From Phycomyces blakesleeanus NRRL 1555(-) (Eukaryota; Mucoromycota; Mucoromycetes; Mucorales; Phycomycetaceae), in NCBI RefSeq assembly GCF_001638985.1, contig NW_017265169.1, positions 1-64,000 of the forward strand: DNA of 64,000 nt. The letters run 5' to 3'. A program made the translations under genes and the position numbers. A model generated the notes under the pieces. The model had not been told where the DNA came from. It saw nothing but the letters and a program-made list of their open reading frames with translations, and did not search any database. Within the stretch, counting starts at the first letter, position 1. Each line of letters opens with the position of its first letter. Shown one piece after another: positions 12,501-22,871 of this stretch.

Positions 12501-13198
12501 AATAGAGAAAAGAAGATTTGGCTTACATCAATAGGAAATTTTGAGCTGATAAAGACTAATTGTCCATAGTATCTAAAGCCAAACGATTGGGGGGTTTTTT
12601 AATAGAAAATAAAATTTATGTATATATATATTGATTATTAGTTATTCAAGAAAATGAAATATTGTAAGAAAAGCTTAGCTAATGATAATTATTCTAGTAT
12701 TTAAGCTTTTTTATAAGTACTTATTGTAATCACTATGATTATTATTATGAATATTATTATTACTAATGTATATATTCATATATATTCATATATATTCATA
12801 TATTGATATCAAAATAATAGTAATAGTAATAACTTTTTATTCATTTATATTATAGATGATATATATATATATATATATATATTCTTTATATATTCTATAG
12901 ATATATAGGATATATATGTAGATATAGATATTTATAGATATTTATATTTTTATTACTTGATAAGTCTGTTGAGGCCTTTTTGACTGGATTCCAGGTAAAT
13001 GCAGTCATTGCGTAGTTCATCAAGGATTCGAAAGTCATCTGTGTAAAGGTCAGGATGTTCTGCATAACTGTTTGAAATGTAATCTCGCAAGAAAGGGGTC
13101 CATGAAATTCGTTCTGTTCGCTTAAACCCGCTAGCGAGCATATTTGTTTCGGACCCCTTGGTTGGAGACAACCGATTTGCAGATCCTTTTGAGCTCAT
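9579..13198 (-). CDS. RIM20: BRO1/ALIX-family scaffold, Rim20/PalA type (alkaline pH signalling)
   Basis: Eight exons on the minus strand (13198-12957, 12572-12527, 12437-12386, 12261-12131, 11968-11130, 11016-10769, 10664-9985, 9851-9579) give 836 residues, close to PalA/ALIX length. The BRO1 domain spans about residues 13-400 ([22 protein letters not shown], then [15 protein letters not shown]). The V domain spans about 400-745 ([19 protein letters not shown] and the heptad-rich arms). The tail is glutamine-rich with repeated SSQ units. The [12 protein letters not shown] segment and the [11 protein letters not shown] motif favour Rim20/PalA over Bro1/Vps31. By family knowledge it binds ESCRT-III Snf7 and YPXL motifs in Rim101/PacC and brings the processing protease to endosomes. 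The intron after the third exon begins with GC (CCAG|GCAAGT): the nearby GT would shift the frame. The first intron (384 bases) is full of AT microsatellites. Confidence 0.93.
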
Positions 13199-13533
13199 TT
13201 GTTTAAAGAGATGCTATATGTATAATATGTGTATATATGTATGTATGTATAAATGTAAAAAAAAATGAAATAAAAATAGAATAAAAAAATAATATGAAAT
13301 TAAGAATTAAAGAGAAATAAAATATACATAGAGTAAGCACAGCGCCAATGAACGGGTTTCTTTTAAATCTCAAAAAAGGGGGCGGCTTTCATTTTGTCAA
13401 AAGGCGGCTTTTATATCTCAAAGGGCAGTTTTCCTTTTCTTACTAACTTTAAATAACTACATCCTTTTCTCTCTCTCTCTCTATCTTATGAATGGGTAAT
13501 GAAGAATTATTGACAAAGGGGGCGCGCGATTAA
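13199..13533. other. RIM20 upstream region with three imperfect GC-rich repeats
   Basis: This stretch holds the presumed RIM20 promoter. At about 13372-13435 three imperfect units of roughly 25 bases share a CAAAAGGCGGCTTTTAT-like core, which stands out against the AT-rich background. A CT microsatellite follows at about 13467-13482. No coding potential is seen. Confidence 0.4.
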
Positions 13534-14100
13534 ATGGACTAGGAAGTAGACCCCTATCACCTAGAAACGCTAACCCGTCGTAGGCTATACTACGAAAAGC
13601 AAGGTTCAGAGCAAAAGTCACCTGATAAAGGCTTAAATGTTGAAATAGAAGAGATTGCACTTAAAACAAAGCAGAAGATTAAGGAATATAAAAGATAATT
13701 CAATGAGTAGAAACTGCTATTTTTCTATTGTAGTATGTTAAGATTGTTCAATGCTGCTAAGTCTTGTAGATTAGCTGGTAATATTGAAGTAAGGACAGTA
13801 CAGAGGTGGGCCAAGAAACTCAAAGGCGTCAAGGACTGGAATATCTTTTAAAAAACAAGTCAGGAAATTTAATAGATCAATAGGAAAGCTTGAAGAGACG
13901 CACAAAAATTGCAAAACACATAGTGTACGTGTGTGTTGAAGAAAAGAGTAAAACAGATATTGATTGCTTTGAAAGCTCCATTTTTGTAGACGGATCAGGT
14001 TTTTGATAGCCAGATAGAGACCTACGGGAGGATGATCTACCAAAGGATACACTAAATATTGTGACCACGCCTGGTAAAAAACCCATTGTCCAAGCGTAAT
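13534..14100 (+). pseudogene. Decayed Tc1/mariner-type (IS630 superfamily) transposase
   Basis: Three short stretches in changing frames read like one transposase. They are an N-terminal segment from 13534 (MD*EVDPYHLETLTRRRL...), a helix-turn-helix around 13733-13850 (RTVQRWAKKLK) and a fragment at about 13950-14000 (SSIFVDGSGF), which resembles the first catalytic Asp region (VFVDESGFN) of DDE transposases. Stops and frameshifts are numerous and the third catalytic residue is missing, so it cannot be active. No terminal inverted repeats were found. The remaining 14101-14921 is low-complexity sequence with T-runs and TA repeats. Confidence 0.6.
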
Positions 14101-14921
14101 TATCCGCTATACACGGACCAGGACTATGAACAAGTGATTCTTGATTCTTGATTTTTGATTTCGGATTTTTTTTTGTTTGGCCACTTCCTTTTTTTTTCTT
14201 TTCTTTCGGAAGTGGCTCTTTTTTTTTAAAGATTTTATTTTTTTATTATATAATTTTTTTTTATAATTTTTTGAAATTATTAATATTAATATTTTAAAGA
14301 ACAAGCTATATATATATATACATTTATTTGGTACGAAGAAAAAGGAAAAGATAGAGAAAATGGTTATTTTTTTTTGAAGGTGCTATATTGGAATAAAGCA
14401 ATAGGGATTGCTTGATTCAACAATAAATAAAGAAGTTGAAGACATATAAATATATATATATATAGATAAAGGGATAATGCTTTGTTTTTGATGGTGTTGA
14501 TTTTTTTGGGTGGAATGCAATCTGATGGGGAAGAAAGATAGAAAGATAGAAAAGAAGAAAAAGAAGAAGTATGGATAGTATAATAAGTAATTGTAATTGT
14601 AATAGTTAAGTAAGATTGATAGAAAGTATGGTAGGCAGAATAAGGTTAGACAAGGCAAATGCAATGCAGATGTTGATAGAGTGGATATTTGGTGTTCTTT
14701 ACTTCTTTTTCTTCTTAGGTTTCTTCTTCTTCTTTATCTATTTCTATTTCGATCTGTCACTCTGTGTGTATAAATATGTAAGTATATATAAAGTATCTTT
14801 TGTAGCGAGTGTAATAGGTGTAATTGTTGTTGACGATGTTGATAATGATATTGGCGTTGTTTTCTTTTCTTTTCTGAATTGCGTGGTCGTGTAGTCGTGT
14901 AGTCGTGTAGTCGATTTGAGA

Positions 14922-15085
14922 TTAAGGGATATAGACCTTTTGGATAGCGATCTTTGGTGTTCTGCAGACAGCACACTCAGTGAGCTTGGAAGCACACGAT
15001 AAGCAATAAGCTGCGCACATAGAAAACAAACAAAGAAATTAGTAAAAAGACAAAAAAAGCTCTCTCCATATAATTATCACGAGCA

Positions 15086-15144
<59 letters not shown>

Positions 15145-17211
15145 TAAATATATACAGTATAAAAAATAAAAGTAACAATTAACAATGCACATAAAAAGAA
15201 ACTTACCATAATGATAGCATGGCACAAGAGCATATTCAGTCGGCTCTTGGAAACACACGCGACAATTGAAATCCTTAAAGTTGTTCTCAAGGTCCTTCTT
15301 TTGAGTCTTATTGTCTTTGGTAAGATCCTTGTTTTTCTGTGCCAGATCAAGTATCGACAACTCCAAATCAGCAACCCTTCGCTGACTACTCAACCGCAAC
15401 TCGACTTCTTCGGCCAGTGATCTTTTTAATTTGATTGTCTCTTTCTCAAATTTATCACGTTTTGTTTGAAGGCTGTTCTTTTCAGCTTCCCATGCTGCAT
15501 AGCTCTCGAGAGTCGATTGGTGGGCACAAGAAATGTTGTTGTATTCCAGTTGAAGTCGATCCAGTCTATCTACCATACTGTCATATTCGCCCTGAAGATT
15601 CTTTACAAATTTCTCGCGTTCCCTGAGACGCTCGTTGAGAATCCGGCTCTCACGCGCACTCTTGTCCTTCACAAGGGCCAATCTGCGCTCCCATTCGATG
15701 CTTTCGACAGGATAAGTGCCCGAAACCATGTTTTTGTATACTGTGCTGGGGATAATGTGTCCTATGCCGATGTTTGGTTTGCTGTAGATGTGAAAGTCTT
15801 CATTTTCGTAGCCAGCATTCGTCTGTTTAATTGGTAATGTTGGCTGCAGATCATCTACAACAGGAACTGGTTTTGGAAGACAGCGCATAAGAGACGATTG
15901 TTGATAAGATAGGGACGAAATATCATAACTGGCAATAGAAGTCGAACTTTCACCAACAACACTAGTGGTATTAGTGGAGGTAGTGGAAGCAGAACCATTG
16001 TCATTATTTGGTGATTCGTTTGATTTGATAAGTGCCGAAAGCAGAGTGTTTTGATGAACGTCGCTTTGTATTTCTAGGGATGTGGATGCGGATGCGGATG
16101 TAGGTGTAGATGTAGGAGGTGGTGTGAATGTTGGAGTCGCTGTTGGAGTTTGCGTTGGGCTAGTAGTAATAGTAGTTGAAGCCGACGTTGTTTTTGGAGT
16201 TTGAGTTGGGGTTGGGGTTTGAGTTTGAGAGGTTGTCTCCGTTACTCTGGACGCTGTGATTAGAGAGTGTGTAGCTGCGGTAGATTCTATGGGAGTTGCT
16301 GCGGAAGAATTTTGTATTGGAGGTTTAGTACGAACAGCATGAAGGTTTTGTCTGGGTCTCCTAAACGGAACTTGTTCAGCCCACAAGAACCAGGAACACT
16401 TTGGGCGTGCGCCATCAATGTAAAAGTTCTGGCAAGAGAAAGCAATTTTTTTCCTGCCGTTGTTTGGGAGTTCGTGGACGATAATAGGTACGTTGCAGAA
16501 GCAGGGCGATGGAGGGTATGTTCGCTTAGAATATGGATTCGAGGTCTCAAACACTACACAGAACGTAAAGTTGAAGGCCGAACAAACACTGAGCTCTGGG
16601 CTGTGACAATCGACAAAGCCGGTCTCTTGGAGATCTATGCGAAACTGGTCCCAGGGTCGTTTGTGTACATGGAATGCACACACATCCCTGTGGTATTCGT
16701 CTTCTTCTAATTGCTCCAAAGGATCAAAGTGATGGCACTGGTAAATGATCCCAAACTCTGCAGTGTCCATTTGAGATGCCGGCAGACGGCAGAAGCATTG
16801 TGGTGGATCCGGAATGATAGTGCGTGTCCGGCTGATGGAGGTAGATCGAATGGTGTGGGATTTATCATGATTCTGTCTAGAGGGGCGATCTCTAGTGGAA
16901 TCTTGAACGAGAGGTGAATTAGAAGAGCGCGTTATTGTTGTTTTGGTTGGAATGGATGTAGTGGTCGTATTGAACATCGTCATGGCTGGTGGGACTAATA
17001 GTCGTGGTCGTGGCGGTGGTGGTGCTGAAGATATCAGTGTTTCTGGAGACGGTCTTGGTTTGCGTTCTTTGGCAAAGGTGACCCACCTTGCAGTTCCAGG
17101 ATCGACAGAGGTATTGTTGTTACTGCCATTGTTGTTGTTACCATTGTTATTATTATTGTTATTGTTGTTGATTGGCTGGTCAAGCCAGCGTGCTTGGTGA
17201 GGTTGAACCAT
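14922..17211 (-). CDS. Large protein with two GRF-like zinc motifs, coiled coil and C-terminal RING finger
   Basis: Two exons (17211-15207 and 15010-14922) give 697 residues. The N terminus is low complexity (poly-Asn, proline-rich). Two related Cys-rich motifs start near residues 137 (CFCRLPASQ...IYQCHHF) and 236 (CFCNVPIIVHEL...FSCQNF...CSWFLWAE). Their C-x-C...C...C-x2-F-x-W pattern is that of GRF zinc fingers, which usually bind nucleic acid. A Thr/Ser/Pro-rich linker and a Lys/Glu-rich coiled coil (about 520-640) follow. The C terminus is a C3HC4-type RING (C-x2-C at about 648, then C-Y-H, C-x2-C and C-A-V-C), so E3 ubiquitin ligase activity is likely. The intron holds (AC)19 followed by a TA run (15087-15144). 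An in-frame ATG at 17340 would add a low-complexity hydrophobic tail and looks like 5' UTR. The substrate is unknown. Confidence 0.82.
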
Positions 17212-18012
17212 TTGTTGAATGAGTTGGAATTGAATGGTAAAGGATTTGAGGTGTTCAAAAAAAAAAAAGAAGTAAAGAAGAGTAAAAGAGAGAGAAATAG
17301 AGAGAGCGGAAGAGAGGAATAGAGAGAATAATAAATACAAATAACTATTTATTAATATAAAATAAATGACTGCCTGACTGATTGAATATTCAAATTTTCT
17401 ATTTTTTTTTTTATTTTATTTTTATTTTTTTATTTTATCTATTTTTATTCAAATTTATCAAAATTTGATCTTTTACCCAAAATTGAATAACCAGACTTTC
17501 CATCCTTTCCTTCTGTTCTCCTTTATATCATCATATAATACTCGAACTATATATATATATATATATTTCTTTGTTTTCAATAATAAACACGGAATCACAA
17601 CTACACCAGAGACGCAACCTCTCTAAGCCAATAGAATATCAGTCATTAGCCTATCATTTAGTCTTTTCCCTTTAACTAATACGATTTGTGGGATTTTAGA
17701 TTGCTTCACTTCGTCAACCCAATTATTTCTCTTTGATACTGTAGATCTAAACCTCCGGTTTAGACCTCTCCATCTATTACAGAATATTCGTATCGAAATG
17801 ACAACATTGGTGAAACGAAGACAGAGGATGTGACTATAGGCTTCCTAGCAGCGTTTTTATCCTCAGATTATAATAGACACAACTTTCTGCTATATTCCTC
17901 TCTTTATACTTTTCTTGTAAGCAGCAAGCTTTTCGCAAGCTAATTATTGGTAGCAAAATGAGGAAAAGAAATGCCTTTTCTCTAATAATTAACGTAAGAA
18001 ATAAATAAATAA
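17212..18012. other. Gene-free stretch upstream of the RING gene
   Basis: AT-rich sequence with purine-rich tracts next to the start codon, T-rich runs near 17400-17450 and a TA microsatellite near 17550. I see no coding segment. The segment near the start codon probably contains the promoter of the RING gene. Confidence 0.4.
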
Positions 18013-18254
18013 TAGGGGACATCATTCGTGAATAATTGTCGGTAATAAAAAAAAGAGTTCATTTTGAAGCTGAACTTTTTTCAAAGGGGTGAAAGTCGAG
18101 AAATACAAAAAAATAAAATATGTTGCTATAAACAACCGGGCCATCTTTCTTTTTTGTGTAAAAAGGATATCATTCGCAAATACATCTTATTGGCCAAAAT
18201 AAAGATTCACCTATTTTTTCATTACCGACAATTATTCACGAATGATGTCCCCTA
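18013..18254. mobile_element. MITE with 32-bp terminal inverted repeats and TA target duplication
   Basis: The element itself spans 18015-18252 (238 bases). Its left end begins GGGGACATCATTCGTGAATA and the right end is the exact reverse complement over about 32 bases. TA dinucleotides flank both sides (18013-18014 and 18253-18254), as expected for Tc1/mariner-mobilised elements. The interior has no transposase, so it is non-autonomous. The perfect ends suggest a fairly recent insertion. Confidence 0.88.
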
Positions 18255-18599
18255 ACAATAAACAATTCTTTTTTGAAAATATTCTTTTGTCTAAAAGAAC
18301 CGAAGAAGAAACTCCTTCCAAGTTAAACTAGGGCGGGTAGCTACCCCATCCTCGGTCTTCATTTTACCAACGTTGCCATTGTGTGTTGATCCTAACACAA
18401 TTGCTGTTGGTTCAATTCCAACTTCGGATATGACTTCGTTTTCGATAACCTCACCAAGAAGCCCTTCAGCTATGTCTTTGTTATAATTAAAAAATAAATA
18501 AAACAAAGAGGTGAAGAGAAATATGGCGAGACTCTTTTTTTAATTAAAAGAAAAGAGAATAATATAATCTTCTATCGATATTTGCATTCTGCGTTTAAG
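18255..18599. other. Unassigned stretch between MITE and DIRS fossil
   Basis: A 71-codon minus-strand frame (18506-18291) encodes a peptide with segments VGIEPTAIVLGSTHNGNVG and GVATRPSLTW that do not look like low-complexity noise. I do not recognise a family. It may be a fragment of a mobile element or of a lost gene. Confidence 0.25.
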
Positions 18600-19720
18600 G
18601 TGATGATATGAGTATATCATGTAATGCCTGCTTTCTTCTATCCTAGATAAGATATTGTCAAGCTATTGCCCACGCTATTTTTCGAGTGATAAGCGACATT
18701 GACTAAGGTGTATGACCTTTTTATTAGTATATTCTTTATTTAAAGATAGTGTGCAAAATAGTGTATAATTGATACTGACCGTGTATTCAATATGTCTTTG
18801 TCTTCATTGTCTGTGCGTGTCGCTATCGGCAATCCATCTTTCTTCTGGCTTTGTGTTATCCACTAATTTGACTCTTTCATCGATAACAAAGGCATCATGC
18901 ACAGTTTAACCTATTTGTTTTAATTGTGCCGTGGGCTCACTGGAAGGTCACGCTGTAAGTACCTGATATGAAGCAAGGTTTTCCCCATAGCTAGGATAAT
19001 AGCTATCATCTTCTCCAACATCCCCGCAATCCACCTACATAAATATGGTCTCCTTTGTCAATTATGCTGTAATTGCTTTATACGGGAATAGAGTTTGTTC
19101 GCCTTTGTCTGTGGTACCATTATCTTTATTTTATTTGTGTTGAATGTAAGTATGAAGAAATCCTAGACATGCTTCGCTTGAAAGTCGCTCTTCTGGTAAT
19201 TGCTAATAAACCCCAAGTATGTCAATTGCTCGAATACCTGTCTATTGTGCTCTTTCATCTCGTCCTTTGTTCTGGCTAATTTGCAAATATTGTCCAAGTA
19301 GTAATTCAAGCGTATCGCCTTCTGACGGAGTGGTTCCCAGACAAATCGCATTGGCTTTGAAAACAATCTTGGTGCCACACTTAGTCAAAATTCCAGTGAA
19401 CGGTATTGCTATATCGGCCCCTGGTATCAGAATGAGAGATATTTTCGCAATTCTTGGTGAATTGGGACTACTAGATTAGTGTCTTTCAGATCGATTTTGG
19501 TTAAAATAAATTTTGTTCTTCTATCAATTCTCTCAAAGCCGGAGCGCTTTCCACCTTGAAATGTCAATATTGAATAAAATGGTTTACCCTCCGGCAATCA
19601 AAAATCTGTCAAATCTTGCTCGGCTCTTTGATGGTAAAGAACTGGAAAAAGAGACCTGTTGTCTTGGGTCAGTGACTGTTCGATGACCTGGACTGTCAAA
19701 AGCTTACCAACTGTCTCGTC
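18600..19720 (-). pseudogene. DIRS/Ngaro-like reverse transcriptase fossil
   Basis: On the minus strand, 19480-19163 reads through two frames as an RT core. A HQELRKYLSFWYQG segment is followed by a damaged LPFGLS-type stretch and then APRLFSKPMRFVWEPLRQKA and IRLNYYLDNICKLA. In that last segment the catalytic YxDD box appears as YLDN, so the second Asp is lost. These motifs match the RT of DIRS-like tyrosine-recombinase retroelements. Downstream (19000-18800) an RNase H-like remnant (HDAFVIDERVKLVDNT) can be read with stops. No recombinase domain or split repeats were found. Confidence 0.6.
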
Positions 19721-20625
19721 TATAGGGTGTTGATCTGTTGCAGTATGTTGAAATGACCTTTTCTAACCATGGAATTGGTTTTTAATTGAAATTATATTTG
19801 GTGTCCCTGACTTATAACGGACAATCGCTGTTTGTGACATGAAGCTGGACGCAACCGCAAAAAAACAATTAGTCACAAATACACCATGTCGTGATCATGT
19901 CGTTCGTGGAATATGATCCTCATCTAGCCAATCCAACGCAGCCCTTCTCTAAGGTACTAAACTTTTCAGGGAGTTTCCAGGTACCTGAAAACCTCCAGCA
20001 AAGTCCCTTTAAGATAGTATAAATACAACTTGCTTCATTGGAATAAAGCATTCGAGACCTTCATGCATTTTGGAAAAGTTTAAATTATTGCTTTATAAGG
20101 AAAACTTTTGAAATTTTCCAAATCTAAAATAAAAAAAAAGTGCAACATAACACAAAAAAAAAATTGGAAACGTTTTCTCATTTGATCAAAGTGATACTAC
20201 TTTAACCATGAATTTAGTATAGTACCCGACAATTTGAAAATGGTTGGCATATATGATAACTTAGAATATAGATAATTTGATAAGAAATAGAAAATGTAAT
20301 TCATGTGATAGAGTACAGGGTTATTAGAGTGTGAATATATTGCGAATTTGGACAATAGATTTATTAATTCTGGTAAATTGGCTAAAAAAAAGGTTACTGT
20401 TGGGCGATCATGGGGCCAGTAAAGGCTCCAGATATCCTGACAATCATGCTCTTCGGGTCTCGGAATGGACTCCAACATTTTGGGTATGTATATTTATATA
20501 TAAGATGTAAGTACCTTGGTCAAGAACGTATCCTGAAAATCATTGTATGCTTACCTTAAAAGAGAGGATCTTTTTTCTAGACCAACATCCATATGTACAA
20601 GGGTGTTGCTCATTGAAATATTCTG
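19721..20625. other. Unassigned stretch
   Basis: This region has no convincing gene. The 93-codon minus-strand frame (20478-20197) begins with an ordinary-looking peptide (MLESIPRPEEHDCQDIWSLY) and then becomes tyrosine- and leucine-rich. I do not recognise it, and it may be a broken exon of a mobile element. Confidence 0.25.
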
Positions 20626-20895
20626 GATTGTTTATGAGCTAGTATCTCAATAATGGGAAAATAAGATACTGTGAGAGTGTTATTTATTAAAGAGACAAAA
20701 TAATATTGTTTATATTTGTTACCATTCAAATCCTTGTTGTATAGTGGTTGGTTTACACTTTATAAGTGTGTAGTGTACGTGTGCCTGGTGTGTAATAGTT
20801 CCGAAGATAGTTAACTTGTCAGGTTCATTAGCAAGAATGAACCAGTGTTTGGTTGTGGGGTCTGTTCTTCACTCAATTGTGGTGTGTATACCACA
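20626..20895 (+). repeat. Solo-LTR-like repeat L2, copy C (best preserved)
   Basis: Aligns with the repeats at 1766-2062 and 4029-4276. It starts near TGAAATATTC and ends ...GGTGTGTATACCACA at 20895, so TG...CA borders are plausible. Immediately after it, at 20896, the Harbinger transposase homology begins with GGTACC. The 5' half of that transposase is not found on the other side, so this is not a simple insertion. Confidence 0.6.
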
Positions 20896-21251
20896 GGTAC
20901 CAATCAAGAAATAGCAAGGCCAAGTCAAGGTAATAAAGTTCAAAAAGACTTTTACAATGGCTGGGAACACATGCATGCCTTGAAGTAACAGTCTATCGTC
21001 ACTCATGATGGGATCACAAGCAGTTTGCTTAGACCATATGTTAGTTTGAGGCATTTAGTACATATATACTATGCCAAAAACAGAAGTAGGAGTGGAAAAG
21101 TACTTGGATATTGTACCAGATGTCAAACTGACACTTGTCTTGTATGGTGATTCAGCTTATATGGTTTCCAAGTGCCTATACTCACCATTCAAAGGCATAT
21201 CTCTTAGTGGTATAGTAACCATAAAAGATTATCAGCAAAAATTGCATAATA
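20896..21251 (+). pseudogene. PIF/Harbinger transposase fragment (copy 1)
   Basis: Colinear at the DNA level with 57449-57810. Readable segments are RPSQGNKVQK, HMHALK followed by a stop, QSIVTHDGITSS, and KTEVGVEKYLDIVPD with LYGDSAYMVSKCLYSPF. The order fits the catalytic domain of PIF/Harbinger (DDE_4) transposases. It lacks the N-terminal part, has an in-frame stop and is truncated at 21251, where a MITE begins. Confidence 0.75.
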
Positions 21252-21608
21252 GGGGGTTTCAACAGTCCTTTAAAATTTTAAACTTAGGCTGAGTTTTACA
21301 ATATTAACCAATAATATGTAAGAACTATTGAGTGGTTTTGAGTAACATAAATGCTTCTTTCAGTTCTATTAGGCATTGTGATAAAATGGTATAAGTTTAA
21401 AGTAGTAGGTAAAGATATAAAGATATTTAAATCAGTGTTTTATTACATTTTAAAGCAAAGATATATTAAAAGTTTAAAGCTCTCAAAGGGTTTCTTTTAA
21501 GAGTTTCAATTTTTTTTTAATAGTTATAAATTAATTTCAGCCAATTATATTTTGAAATTTAAACTCAAAGCTTAAGTTTAAAAGCTTAAAGGACTGTTGA
21601 AACCCCTA
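21250..21608. mobile_element. MITE with TTTCAACAGTCC terminal repeats and TA target duplication
   Basis: The element spans 21252-21606 (355 bases). The left end GGGGTTTCAACAGTCCTTTAA is mirrored by TTAAAGGACTGTTGAAACCCC on the right, with further imperfect pairing inward (TTTAAACTTAG against CTTAAGTTTAAA). TA flanks both ends (21250-21251 and 21607-21608). There is no coding capacity. It sits between the Harbinger transposase fragment and the remnant of its partner gene. Confidence 0.85.
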
Positions 21609-21930
21609 TTGCTTAATCCGCAATCTCTTGTTGCTGTTTTCAGTGTTCTTACTTCTTTTTGGAGGTATTGTTGTATTAGAATATATATGCAGAAAAGGGC
21701 GAAACAATATTAGAATTATAAAAAAACTGGGCTTTATATAGCCTTATAATTATACAGGCAAAGTATCATCGGTATTTCTTGTTCAACAAGAAAAATCATA
21801 TTAGCCTTACTAAAAACAAGTGGCTCAGATTGTTTTGCATGAATCAATGCAAAAAAAAAAAGGGGGGGGGGGGGGGGGGGGGGGCTTGCATCAGATGAAA
21901 TAATAAATAGCAAACTTCAACAGCTCTCTC
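21609..21930 (-). pseudogene. Remnant of Harbinger Myb/SANT-like gene start and its promoter (copy 1)
   Basis: Between 21668 and 21609 the minus strand reads ATA-CCT-CCA-AAA-AGA..., the counterpart of the MPLKRTNKK start at 59045. The start codon has become ATA and the gene ends in the MITE. From 21669 to 21930 the sequence matches the upstream region at 59046-59310, including an 11-A plus 23-G tract (21851-21884, against A-run plus 12 G at 59242-59265) and the motif TTGCATCAGATGAAA. This looks like a transposon-borne promoter. Confidence 0.7.
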
Positions 21931-21990
21931 TCTCTCTCTCTTTCTTTCTCATTGATGAATCCCTATTTTTGCTCTATTTTAGATAATAGA

Positions 21991-22810
21991 ATGTTGCAGA
22001 TAAACTTCGCCTCTAACGACCCGGTGCTAATTGCTGAAAACGAGGGCAAGAAGAGATGGAACACTAATGAAAGAATTGACCATACCGACAATGTTGAGGT
22101 CATCAACTACTTGAGAGATTATATTCTCTCTCAGCCAACGGCTGCTGGTGTTTGGCCTGGACTTGTAGTTGAGAAGATAAAAAACAACTACAAGTACATT
22201 TACCGGACGATGAACATGACTCCTGCCCAAGTAACGGCCAAAAACCGTAAAACGCGCTCCAACAGTAGACGGATAGAGGTAATTATATCAACTATAAAAA
22301 AAAAGAATCTCTTTTTAACTTGCTCTTGTTTAATTTTTTTTTTAGATTCATTTGCGCCGTCTTGGACTTTATAATGACAATTGGCCGATCATTGATCGCA
22401 AGATGGGGTACAAGTAGGGTAACCCGGATGAGAAGGCCTATGAGCGTCTCATTGAGAAAGACATGATGTCAGATGGAGAATCTGACAGTGAGGTGATCTC
22501 TCCAGGGTACAAGCAGCGTACTCTTCGGGTTGCTCGTCCCAGCTGGAGGAGCGATGAGGTAATTTTCTTAGAATAAAAAGAATGCTTTGATAAGAAAGAA
22601 CTGAATACTAAAAAAAATTCTTCAATAAAATAAATGTAGCTCAACAGGCTCCTCGGCATCATTGATAAGATAATGCAAACCAATGATGAGCTACAGGTGA
22701 CAGCCATGTCAAAGCCAAGGATGATCGGACGCCTGACATCCATTAAGGATACACCTGTGCCTCGTAACCTGTCTGCAAAGATCCCTGCATGGGCAATCCA
22801 AAATCAATAA
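21991..22810 (+). pseudogene. Unrecognised two-intron gene with one in-frame stop
   Basis: Three exons (21991-22278, 22346-22558, 22640-22810) join in frame to 223 residues with good GT-AG introns, broken only by a TAG at 22415-22417 inside the second exon. Distinct segments are NFASNDPVLIAENEGKKRWN, YLRDYILSQPTAAGVWPGLV, the basic KNRKTRSNSRR, LRVARPSWRSDE and IPAWAIQNQ. The charged, proline-poor make-up suggests a soluble, perhaps DNA-associated protein. It lies directly beyond the shared Harbinger promoter in divergent orientation to the Myb remnant, so it may be an extra ORF of that transposon or a gene next to its insertion site. I do not recognise the family. Confidence 0.5.
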
Positions 22811-22871
22811 AAAAAGTTCTTCCTTTCTTTATCTTTTTTTTTCATTTCACATACACATAAAAGTCAGTAAA

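Noticed and set aside
17212..17340. N-terminal extension of the RING protein from an upstream in-frame ATG at 17340
   Set aside because: It encodes a Leu/Ser/Phe-rich stretch from purine-rich low-complexity DNA with an A-run, typical of a 5' UTR; the ATG at 17211 begins ordinary protein text.
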